Notes under the pieces: model-generated
Database searches by the model: none
Seen by the model: the letters and a program-made list of their open reading frames with translations, nothing else
Told to the model about the DNA's origin: nothing
Assembly (NCBI GenBank): GCA_041395865.1
Contig: JAWKZQ010000004.1
Coordinates: 62,001-126,000, forward strand
Reading direction: 5' to 3'
Origin: IMCC2047 sp041395865
GTDB lineage: Bacteria > Pseudomonadota > Gammaproteobacteria > Pseudomonadales > IMCC2047
Length of the DNA: 64,000 bases
Made by a program: the position numbers and the translations under genes
Shown here: positions 34,830-41,878 of the stretch, in pieces
Position numbering within the stretch: position 1 is the first letter of the stretch
Layout of the letters: every line of letters begins with the position of its first letter

Positions 34830-35334
34830 TATTCCCTGCCTGAACCTGTTTAGTTTGCAAGCCCTCGCCTGGAATGGCATCGACAAACGCTGCCCTGATT
34901 AACGCTACCCGCTGACGGTTAACGCCAAAGTCACTGTGCCCGGCCCGGGAAGCCGAGCGCAGGTGAATTACACCCTGCTGCAAATCCAGCCTGGCCTCGA
35001 CATCATCCACAAAGCCAAACAACCGGGATTGAAAGGTAGCCGCAAAGTAATCGTCTTCCTCACGACTTATTTTACCGCCTAACTGCGAAATAATGCGCTT
35101 GAACAACGGCCAAGCGCGTGTTGCCTCGAGAGTCTGTAAAGGTATGGAGTCGACAACCGCCGGTTCAGGGCTTGCGTATTCGCTGCAAACACAATTCGGC
35201 TTGTCCGGGCAAGGTGCAAGACGCCCACTCTGGAGACCTGGCGGACTACCGGAGCGGGACATGACACCCAGTAAAAACAGCAACGCGCACCCCAGAACAA
35301 CCAGTAAAACTGCAGTAATTAACACCATTTTCAC
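34822..35334 (-). CDS. DUF1499 family membrane-anchored protein
   Basis: A 170-residue protein: N-terminal transmembrane anchor (MVLITAVLLVVLGCALLFLL) and a DUF1499 domain with the typical CPDKPNCVCSE and DDVEARLDLQQGVIHLRSASR followed by SDFGVNRQRVALIR. Function unknown. The long frame to 35751 is antisense to the phosphoesterase gene and is rejected. A GTG at 35334, six to seven bases after GAGGAGGA, is the best start. Confidence 0.82.
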   Translation of the reverse strand: MKMVLITAVLLVVLGCALLFLLGVMSRSGSPPGLQSGRLAPCPDKPNCVCSEYASPEPAVVDSIPLQTLEATRAWPLFKRIISQLGGKISREEDDYFAATFQSRLFGFVDDVEARLDLQQGVIHLRSASRAGHSDFGVNRQRVALIRAAFVDAIPGEGLQTKQVQAGNNE

Positions 35335-35430
35335 TGAATTTCCTCCTCTGTCACGAAATTTTAACCAAGTTGTAAGGGCTTTATCACAATCGACCATTAA
35401 TTTTGCCCAAAACGAAAGAGGCCAGTGATC

Positions 35431-36231
35431 ATGAGTCAAGCCCACTACCGTACCATCTGGATTTCCGATACTCACCTCGGCGACAAGAACACCCAGGCCG
35501 AACAACTGGAAGACTTTCTGCGCAACAGTTCCTCGGATTACCTTTTCCTGCTGGGCGACATCATCGACCTCTGGAAAATGAGCAAACGCGCACACTGGCC
35601 GAAGGCCCACCAGCAGGTTTTGAAAATCATCTTCGACAAAGCCAGGAACGGCACGGAAGTGATTTACGTACCCGGCAATCACGACCCCTTCTTCAAGGAT
35701 TTCGATGGCCTGCACTTTGGTCACATCGGTATCGAAAAAGAGTACATCCATACGCTGAAAAACGGCAAACGGGTCTTACTGATTCACGGCGACCAGCTCG
35801 ACGAAAAAGTGGAATGCTCACGCCTGCTGTACCGCATCGGCGATATGGCCTATGTCACTATCGTCACCCTCAACCGCTGGTTGAACGGCCTGCGCAAACG
35901 CCTGGGGAAAAAATACTGGTCGCTATCCGGTGCCTTAAAACTGAAAAGCAAAAAAGCCCAGTGTTTTATCGACCGCTTCGAGCAACAGGCAGTCGCCTAT
36001 GCCAAATCCAAAAGCGTGGACGGTATTTTCTGCGGTCATATCCACCAGAGCAAACTGACTGAAATCGACGGCATCCTCTACGGCAACGACGGCGACTGGC
36101 TGGAATCCTGTTCGACGATTGTTGAAACGCCTGATGGCGATCTTAAGCTTATTAAATGGTCCAAAGGGCACCAGCTCACCAGCGAAACCCACCAAACCGA
36201 CGGGCTGCTGGAATACCCACGCGGTTATTAA
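35431..36231 (+). CDS. LpxH-like metallophosphoesterase (COG2908)
   Basis: A 266-residue calcineurin-like phosphoesterase related to UDP-2,3-diacylglucosamine hydrolase. The metal motifs are complete: ISDTHLG, LLGDIIDLW, VPGNHD, LIHGDQLDE and CGHIH. The family is often annotated as UDP-2,3-diacylglucosamine diphosphatase but is distinct from LpxH proper. The ATG at 35431 (AGAGG nine bases upstream) is preferred over a GTG two codons earlier. Confidence 0.85.
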   Translation: MSQAHYRTIWISDTHLGDKNTQAEQLEDFLRNSSSDYLFLLGDIIDLWKMSKRAHWPKAHQQVLKIIFDKARNGTEVIYVPGNHDPFFKDFDGLHFGHIGIEKEYIHTLKNGKRVLLIHGDQLDEKVECSRLLYRIGDMAYVTIVTLNRWLNGLRKRLGKKYWSLSGALKLKSKKAQCFIDRFEQQAVAYAKSKSVDGIFCGHIHQSKLTEIDGILYGNDGDWLESCSTIVETPDGDLKLIKWSKGHQLTSETHQTDGLLEYPRGY

Positions 36232-36309
36232 TTTTCTTTTTGCCACAGGCGCGAGCCAAAATAACAACCAGTTAATGAAAAGCCCAGCGCAGTTGATTAC
36301 ACTGCGCCG

Positions 36310-37074
36310 ATGATTTTCGAACAACTCCTCCTGGCCATCGTTTCGCTGCTCGCCAACACCCTGTCCTCGCTCGCCGGCGGCGGTGCGGGACTGCTGCAAT
36401 TGCCTGCGCTATTGTTTCTGGGTTTACCCTTTCCCATGGCCCTGGCAACACACAAGATCGCCAGTGTCTTCCTCGGCGTCGGTGCCAGCCTGAATCACTG
36501 GAAAAACAGCAAGCTCAGCCTCTGGTTCTCCCTCTTTATTCTCGCCACCGGCTTACCCGGTGTCGTCATCGGCGCTTCATGGGTTCTGGCCGTACCGGAT
36601 CAAGTAGCCAATATCGCGCTGGGCGTCCTGACCATCGGCCTCGCCCTCTATTCCTTCTTCAAGCCCGAGCTTGGCCAGACTCATCACGAAACGCACCGCG
36701 ATATAAAAGGCCTGCTCATTGGCGGTGCCGGGTTGTTTTTCATTGGCGCCCTGAACGGTTCCCTGACCTCCGGAACCGGGCTTTTTGTAACCATCTGGCT
36801 GGTACGCTGGTTCGGCCTCGACTACAAACAGGCCGTCGCCTATACGCTGGTATTGGTGGGATTGTTCTGGAACGGCAGCGGCGCCCTGACCCTGGCTGTG
36901 CAGACCGACGTGAAATGGTCCTGGCTACCGGTCTTAATCGTAGCGTCTTTTGTTGGCGGTTACCTGGGTGCCCACTGGGGGCGTATCAAGGGTAACCGGG
37001 TGATCAAACGCGCCTTTGAAATCATTACGTTCCTGACCGGCCTGTCGTTGATTCTCAAAGTTGTATTGTCGTGA
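36310..37074 (+). CDS. TSUP (TauE/SafE) family membrane permease
   Basis: A 254-residue protein with seven to eight transmembrane segments and the two-repeat TSUP layout: N-terminal SLAGGGAGLLQLPALLFLGLP and central GALNGSLTSGTGLF. TSUP proteins export sulfite, sulfonates or other small organic anions; the substrate is unknown. The gene is complete, but its last 174 conserved bases recur at 41536-41709 and part of them at 38031-38149. Confidence 0.88.
   Translation: MIFEQLLLAIVSLLANTLSSLAGGGAGLLQLPALLFLGLPFPMALATHKIASVFLGVGASLNHWKNSKLSLWFSLFILATGLPGVVIGASWVLAVPDQVANIALGVLTIGLALYSFFKPELGQTHHETHRDIKGLLIGGAGLFFIGALNGSLTSGTGLFVTIWLVRWFGLDYKQAVAYTLVLVGLFWNGSGALTLAVQTDVKWSWLPVLIVASFVGGYLGAHWGRIKGNRVIKRAFEIITFLTGLSLILKVVLS
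36861..37034 (+). repeat. TSUP 3'-end direct repeat, copy 1
   Basis: 174 bases of the intact TSUP gene that recur at 41536-41709 without gaps and with only about four mismatches. Beyond 37034 the two copies differ at synonymous level but still encode homologous C-termini, so the copies have a recombination breakpoint there. Confidence 0.92.
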
Positions 37075-37091
37075 GCAGGGGTTCAGGACCT

Positions 37092-37108
37092 AAAATAAAT
37101 ACGTCCCC
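37092..37108 (+). repeat. RAYT-end repeat, solo copy
   Basis: AAAATAAATACGTCCCC followed by a T-run, 17 bases after the TSUP stop. It matches the right end of the RAYT-A element although no transposase lies to its left. Confidence 0.85.
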
Positions 37109-37126
37109 TTTTTTTGCTTTTTTTGT

Positions 37127-37828
37127 TTAGTCTTTTATGTTTGCTACTATGTCTAGATACTTCGTCTTTTTTTGAAATTTATCTTGAGTATTAAATTTGG
37201 TAATATCCGTGCATCTAGTGGACTGAAGTGCTCCAATCCCTTCCCACGTTTTATCTAAACGCGTATACATTTGATAATTACGAAACCCTCCCAACCTCTC
37301 TTTTGAACCCATGTGCTCTAAGAATTGGTTGGCAACCGTAATGTTCAAGTAATTCGGCCCCACTCGGGTTCTCGAACTTTCATATGCAATAATATATTTG
37401 CTCAAAAGCGTCGTAACTTTTATTGAAGTTAAATTAAGGTTCTTATTTAAAAAATACCGAAAGTAGTCTCCTTCTTGCCCCATTTCGATAAAATCAAACC
37501 CTCTTTTTAAAAAAGCTTTTGCTATATCGTCTCTAGGCCTTTCGTCAAAATAAATACCAGCAACACGTTCACTTCTATTGAGATATGTTCCTCCATCTCC
37601 TTCACAAAACTTATCCAGATAATATTTCCCTAAAATTGCATCCCATGTCGGCAGTAAAAACATCACAATTGATAAACAAGCCAGTAAAACTCTTCGAATC
37701 CATGTGCCCAATAAACCTTTTTTCAATGAGCGATTAACAAGCCATATCACACCAATACAAATTGGCAGATAAAAAACTACCAGCACCATCGCTGATACAT
37801 CACTCATATACATAAACGTAGTTATCAT
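37127..37828 (-). CDS. Small membrane-anchored protein with CEGDGG motif, immunity-like
   Basis: A 233-residue protein of AT-rich composition unlike its neighbours. Two transmembrane segments (VSAMVLVVFYLPICIGVIWL and VLLACLSIVMFLLP) are followed by FCEGDGGTYLNRSERV and an exported domain ending in Lys-rich sequence. The C-E-x-D-G-G motif just after the membrane segment is shared with the protein at 38209-38667. I do not recognise a named function. The cassette is flanked by inverted RAYT-end repeats and follows a remnant HlyD tail on the same strand. Confidence 0.7.
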   Translation of the reverse strand: MITTFMYMSDVSAMVLVVFYLPICIGVIWLVNRSLKKGLLGTWIRRVLLACLSIVMFLLPTWDAILGKYYLDKFCEGDGGTYLNRSERVAGIYFDERPRDDIAKAFLKRGFDFIEMGQEGDYFRYFLNKNLNLTSIKVTTLLSKYIIAYESSRTRVGPNYLNITVANQFLEHMGSKERLGGFRNYQMYTRLDKTWEGIGALQSTRCTDITKFNTQDKFQKKTKYLDIVANIKD

Positions 37829-37865
37829 TTAACGCTCCCTAAGACAGAACGAAATAGGGAAATAA

Positions 37866-37883
37866 GGGGACGCATTTATTTTT
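37866..37883 (-). repeat. RAYT 3'-end repeat, solo copy
   Basis: GGGGACGCATTTATTTTT followed by CATCAT, identical to the left end of RAYT-A including part of its last codons. No transposase body is attached. Confidence 0.88.
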
Positions 37884-37933
37884 CATCATGTATTTCCCCC
37901 CTTAGTAGTGACTGCGTTCACTTAACACCATAA

Positions 37934-37966
37934 CTATCGCTCCCGAATACTCTTCTGTGCGAACAT
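37934..37966 (-). pseudogene. HlyD 3'-terminal remnant
   Basis: About 33 bases encode MFAQKSIRER and a stop on the minus strand, closely matching the YKQESIRER end of the HlyD fragment at 40174. Only the tail remains. It lies upstream of the 233-residue cassette gene, just as the larger HlyD fragment lies upstream of the 165-residue gene. Confidence 0.55.
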
Positions 37967-38030
37967 TCCCCCCGTTAGGGAGTGTGTATCAAATCGGGGC
38001 AGGCTCAATGCGTTCCCTTTTTACGTTTTG

Positions 38031-38149
38031 CCGGTCTTAATCGTAGCGTCTTTTGTTGGCGGTTACCTGGCCGGGTGATCAAACGCGCCTTTGAAATCAT
38101 TACGTTCCTGACCGGCCTGTCGTTGATTCTCAAAGTTGTATTGTCGTGA
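38031..38149 (+). pseudogene. TSUP 3'-end fragment, copy 2 (28-bp deletion)
   Basis: Matches 36928-37074 of the intact TSUP gene, except that 28 bases after TTACCTGG are missing, which shifts the frame. The match continues past the stop codon through GAGCAG-GGTTCAG-CCTAAAATAAATACGTCCC, so the flanking RAYT-end repeat was copied along with it. Confidence 0.92.
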
Positions 38150-38166
38150 GCAGAGGTTCAGAGCCT

Positions 38167-38182
38167 AAAATAAATACGTCCC
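38167..38182 (+). repeat. RAYT-end repeat, solo copy
   Basis: AAAATAAATACGTCCC directly after TSUP copy 2, in the same position relative to the TSUP tail as the copy at 37092. Confidence 0.85.
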
Positions 38183-38208
38183 TTTTTTCCTGGCTAGTCA
38201 TAATCAAA

Positions 38209-38667
38209 TTACTCCTTTTCGATTATAAATATTTCTCTTGCGGTGCTTGTTTGAAAACTAGATACCTGTCTACAACTAAAGCTTGACGGATGAAAACCAA
38301 CCGGTAGATCTCCACCTCTCCGGGAATAAGTAACCCATTTACCCAATGCCTTTTCATCCGTCTTTCTGTAAGTAACATATTCTGATCGAACAACTTGTGG
38401 GGTTGTTTTTTTTATTATTACTTCGGTGCTTTTCCAATAAAAATCATGATTAGGATTAGAAGTACTTTCTGACGCAACAGTTATCACTCCTTTATAACCA
38501 TCATTTTTTTCATATTGCTCTTTTGTAAGATGAACAACTTCAAATACAGTCACCCCACCATCTTTCTCGCACATTGCCCTTACCTTACTGTCCCAGTAGG
38601 CCTTGTTCAGCTCAGTGCCTAAAAAGGCCAGCAGGACTAATCCGAAAAACCACTTTACGATTTTCAT
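38209..38667 (-). CDS. Small membrane-anchored protein with CEKDGG motif, immunity-like
   Basis: A 152-residue protein: one N-terminal transmembrane segment (VKWFFGLVLLAFLG), then MCEKDGGVTVFEVVHLTKEQ and a beta-rich exported domain with two later cysteines region (FSCRQVS). Low-GC like the neighbouring cassette genes. The ATG at 38667 is preferred to a TTG five codons upstream. Similar small proteins with a C-x-x-D-G-G motif followed by V-x-E-x-V occur as uncharacterised families in Proteobacteria; a role as immunity protein for a secreted enzyme is only inference. Confidence 0.72.
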   Translation of the reverse strand: MKIVKWFFGLVLLAFLGTELNKAYWDSKVRAMCEKDGGVTVFEVVHLTKEQYEKNDGYKGVITVASESTSNPNHDFYWKSTEVIIKKTTPQVVRSEYVTYRKTDEKALGKWVTYSRRGGDLPVGFHPSSFSCRQVSSFQTSTAREIFIIEKE

Positions 38668-38764
38668 TTCAGTTACCCGCAACAGCGAAAGTATTAAGAG
38701 AATTTACCTTCCTCTGCCAATACGACAGACTTTTAGCTAGCAGCTCACCTGAAGCTTTAAATAA

Positions 38765-39507
38765 GGGGACGCATTTATTTTTCATCATATCTTGGCCTTC
38801 CTCTGCCTCGTCGTTCAACTCTTAACCCAGTCCGTCGCTCAATTTCATCAACAAATTGGTGGATTCCTGTGAGTTGATTTCGACTCACCGAATCTTGGAT
38901 AAATTGCTGCTCAGATATTAAGATGGCCGTTTGGAGAAATTCTGCATAACGCCGTTTTCTGTCCTCAGAGGTTTTCCCCAATTCCAAATAATGGTCATCA
39001 TTATCAAGGAGATTATCTACTCTACCCATAATACGTTCCTGATAACTCGACCAGGGATAATGAGCAGGGCTCGCCACCATGCCAGCTTTAACCGAATTGA
39101 GTTCGACATAGCGGCAACAGGCGAGTAAATAAATGTCTTTTGAATAGGACTGGCTTTATAGCGCCCTTCCCACAGAGCGCCACTTCGGCCTTCAAGTTTA
39201 TTGACATAAGCGGTTTGTCTACCATTAACCCGCTTCATCATGGTTGAAATACCCATCGCATCCTTTCCCGGTTCCACAACAAGGTGGATATGATTTGTCA
39301 TTAAGCACTAGGTATAAAGCTTGATGCCCAGTTCCGTTTTCCATTCCTGCAAATTTTCTAAGTAGTACTGATAATCCTCATCCGCTAAAAATACCGCTTT
39401 GCGGTTATGCCCACGCTGCACCACATGATGTGGACAATTTGGCACCAAAGCCCTCGCCTTCCGTGGCATGGTTTGCTCCTTTAATCCCTAAAAATAAATG
39501 CGTCCCC
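38765..39507 (-). mobile_element. RAYT-A element with 18-bp terminal inverted repeats
   Basis: 743 bases bounded by GGGGACGCATTTATTTTT (38765-38782) and its perfect complement AAAAATAAATGCGTCCCC (39490-39507). It contains one transposase gene on the minus strand. The gene's stop codon lies inside the left terminal repeat and its ribosome binding site (AAAGGAG) is just inside the right one. No GTAG-type REP hairpins were found nearby. Confidence 0.85.
38775..39469 (-). pseudogene. REP-associated tyrosine transposase (IS200-like Y1), broken
   Basis: Starts MPRKARALVPN at 39469 and ends GRGRPRYDEK at 38775. The HUH motif is in TNHIHLVVEPGKD. It is inactivated twice: an in-frame TAG at 39308-39310 (codon 54, just before CLMTNHIHL), and a one-base loss in the A-run near 39138-39141 that shifts the frame after ASPIQK; the other frame continues with DIYLLACCRYVELNSVKAG. 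Otherwise it is nearly complete at about 230 codons, so inactivation is recent. Confidence 0.9.
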
Positions 39508-39514
39508 TTTTTCT

Positions 39515-39590
39515 TGGTTACAGTGTCGTCAAGTGCATAAGTTGCATCAGCAAGTAAGGCATTGATATAAGCTTCATTTATAGTTGTCAC
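39515..39590 (-). pseudogene. 5' end of a possible type I secreted protein, truncated
   Basis: A GTG with AAGGAA seven bases upstream begins MTTINEAYINALLADATYAL and continues about 25 codons before it runs into the RAYT-A right end. N-termini of the form YINALLADA-Y are, from memory, typical of large RTX/lipase-like type I secretion substrates; this is a recollection, not a search result. It starts 16 bases after the 165-residue gene. Confidence 0.45.
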
Positions 39591-39605
39591 AATCAAATTC
39601 CTTTT

Positions 39606-40103
39606 TTAATCTTCAACTTTCGTGATATTCAGTTTCTCAAATAATTCGTAGTACTCTTTTGAGTCACAACCTCCGTCAAACGTATACGGGGGGCTGCCTT
39701 GGGGGAACCCGATGGAACGGCTTAGCCATCCACCTTTGGCTTGATACATTTTGTGCGTAATCAATACTTTCCCATCAACAGGATCAAGCCATTCTCGCGT
39801 TAGCTCTCGAATAGGGATGATTTTATTTATGGTTTTTACAGTCGATTCGTTAGTTATAACTCTTTTATTTCTAACTTTTTCTTCATCATAAACCAGTATA
39901 TTTTCTGGCGTACACAATGCTCGAAACTGAAATCCCCCAGCAATATCATCAGCCACAGGCGCTATAAATATCAGCACAAACAAGACCATACCCACTAGTA
40001 CTTTGGTCACCCAGAACTGTATTTTTCGAACAAAAAAGCCCGTTATTTTTACGGCCACAAAAATCCAAGCTGCCAACACTACTAAAAGAATAATGCCGCT
40101 CAT
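39606..40103 (-). CDS. Small two-TM protein, immunity-like, unknown
   Basis: A 165-residue protein with two N-terminal transmembrane segments (GIILLVVLAAWIFVAVKI and VTKVLVGMVLFVLIFIAPV). An exported domain follows with ALCTPENILVYDEEKV at the position where the neighbouring cassette proteins have C-E-x-D-G-G, and ends FDGGCDSKEYYELFEKL. GAGGA lies seven bases before the ATG. It is between the HlyD fragment (71 bases upstream) and the truncated secreted-protein start. Confidence 0.7.
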   Translation of the reverse strand: MSGIILLVVLAAWIFVAVKITGFFVRKIQFWVTKVLVGMVLFVLIFIAPVADDIAGGFQFRALCTPENILVYDEEKVRNKRVITNESTVKTINKIIPIRELTREWLDPVDGKVLITHKMYQAKGGWLSRSIGFPQGSPPYTFDGGCDSKEYYELFEKLNITKVED

Positions 40104-40173
40104 TCAGTCGTCCTCTAATCCCAAAAAACAAAAATAAAAACTTTAATCTGTGTTTTATGCTTTAGCGGCACAA

Positions 40174-40794
40174 TTAGCGCTCTCGAATACTCTCCTGCTT
40201 ATACCGCAACAACGGACTCAGGAAGTACTCAATAATCCGACGTTTTCCAGTCTTGATTTCCACCGTTACCGACATACCAGGGCTTAAGTTAACCAACTTG
40301 TCATTCACCAACATTTGCGTTTCTTTAATCAATACCCGCGACAAGTAAACAAGCCCGAGCTTTTCATCGCTGATGGCGTCATTGGAAAGATGGGTAATTT
40401 CCGCGTTAATGGTGCCGTATCTTATGAAGTTAAAAGTGTCGATTTTGACTTCGGCAATTTGCCCTTCTTCCACAAAGCCAATGTCCTTGTTGAGTATTTG
40501 CGCTTCCACTTCCAGTTGCGACGCTTCCGGTACTATCAGCATTAACTCCTGGGCAGGGGTGACAACGCCGCCCACCGTATGGGTTGCCAATTGCTGGACG
40601 CTACCCTTAATGGGGGTCGTAATAACCTGTTGCTGATTACGCTGCTGGGCTTTAATAAGCTCTTGCCGTAATTGGCTTATGCTCTGATTGGTATCCGCCA
40701 ATTCATTGAGAGCCGTTTGGGTTTCGGCTTTAAGAGTGGCGAGCTGGCCATCCAGGCTTTGCAAGGTGGCCTGTAGCTCTTCATATTCAACTTG
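40174..40794 (-). pseudogene. HlyD-family secretion adaptor, C-terminal part only
   Basis: About 205 codons of a type I secretion periplasmic adaptor: the end of the coiled-coil hairpin (ATLQSLDGQLATLKAETQTA), the lipoyl/beta-barrel domain (ITTPIKGSVQQLATHTVGGV, then VPEASQLEVEAQILNKDIGF) and the C-terminal PGMSVTVEIKTGKRRIIEYF ending SIRER. The N-terminal membrane helix and first half are missing: at 40794 the frame runs into the RAYT-B left end. No HlyB ATPase or TolC partner is in the window. Confidence 0.9.
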
Positions 40795-40802
40795 AGGAAA
40801 TA

Positions 40803-41518
40803 AGGGTACACATTTATTTTCCATCATACCTTGGCCTTCCTTTGCCGCGTCGTTCGATTCTAAAACCCGTTCGCCGCTCAATTTTATCAACAAATTGGCA
40901 GTTTCCAGTGAGTTGATTTCTACTTACAGAATTCTGGATAAATTGCTGCTCAGATGATGAAATGCCCGTTTGAAGAAATTTTGTATAGCGCGGTTTTCTG
41001 TCCCTTGAGTTGTTCCCTAATCCTAAATAGCGGGCATCAGTATCAAGCAAATTATCTGCTCTATCCATCATGCGTTCCTGATAACTTGACTATCGGTGAT
41101 CAGCAACTCAGGAAACCATGCAAACCTTGACCGGGTTTAGCTTGTCATAGCAATAGCAAAGACTGGCTTTGTAACGCCTTTCCCATAAGGCGCCACTGAG
41201 GCCTCCCGGTTTGTTAACGTAAGCAATTTGCCTGCTGTTAACCCGCTTCATTAATACTGAAATATCCATCGCATCCTTTCCTGGTTCCAGCACAAAATGG
41301 ATATGATTGCTCATCAAACACCGGGTACTAAGTTATATACCAGGTTCGGTTTTCCATTCCTTTATATTTTCTAAGTAATACGGGGAGTCCTGATCACTAA
41401 AAAATACCGCTTTACGATTATGTACGCCTGCATAACATAGTACAGACAATTTGGTAATAAAAGCCCTCGCCTTCCGTGGCATGATTTACTCCTTAAACGC
41501 TAAAATAAATTCGTCCCA
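40803..41518 (-). mobile_element. RAYT-B element, decayed
   Basis: About 716 bases flanked by degenerate copies of the RAYT end repeat: AGGGTACACATTTATTTT on the left (40803-40820) and AAAATAAATTCGTCCC on the right (41503-41518). It contains a transposase remnant. Confidence 0.75.
40814..41483 (-). pseudogene. REP-associated tyrosine transposase, decayed copy B
   Basis: Begins MPRKARAFITKL at 41483 and ends GKGRPRYDGK at 40814. Several stops and frameshifts interrupt it, including one in the KTEPGI region; recognisable pieces are MMSNHIHFVLEPGKDAMDI and FIQNSVSRNQLTGNCQF. More decayed than copy A. Confidence 0.85.
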
Positions 41519-41535
41519 TTTTTTGTCTTGGAGAG

Positions 41536-41752
41536 ATTCTTCTGGAACGGCAGCGGCGCCCTGACCCTGGCTGTGCAGACCGACGTGAAATGGTCCTGGC
41601 TGCCAGTCTTAATCGTAGCGTCTTTTGTTGGCGGTTACCTGGGTGCCCACTGGGGGCGCATCAAGGGTAACCGGGTGATCAAACGCGCCTTTGAAATCAT
41701 TACGTTCCTAACGGGATTGTCTCTGACGTTAAAGGCTACCATCTTATCCTGA
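41536..41752 (+). pseudogene. TSUP 3'-end fragment, copy 3
   Basis: 174 bases nearly identical to 36861-37034, then a diverged but homologous C-terminus (GLSLTLKATILS instead of GLSLILKVVLS) and a stop. It lacks the first two thirds of the gene. The distinct ending suggests that this is the original 3' end of a TSUP gene or of a sister allele, and that the mosaic between 37.05 and 41.53 kb was inserted or recombined into it. Confidence 0.9.
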
Positions 41753-41878
41753 GTTGAGCGTTGAAGATGGGATTTCCTTGATATTCTGCAAGCCCACTGT
41801 GCTTACAAGGAAGTAAAATTGACCGTCGGATGAAACCTGTCTAAGAAAACTAAGTTTGAGTTGCAATTCGTCTGTTTT

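Noticed and set aside
35335..35751. N-terminal extension of the DUF1499 frame
   Set aside because: It is antisense to the LpxH-like gene; a GTG with a strong ribosome binding site at 35334 gives a normal membrane-anchored protein.
39405..39596. 63-codon frame across the RAYT-A right end
   Set aside because: Only its first 25 codons look like a real gene start; the rest is translated terminal repeat and antisense transposase sequence.
40174..40794. Functional type I secretion system
   Set aside because: Only the C-terminal part of HlyD is present; no ABC transporter, TolC or intact substrate is in the window.
41528..41752. Possible 74-codon gene
   Set aside because: It is the 3' fragment of the TSUP gene; the apparent start is upstream junk joined to it.
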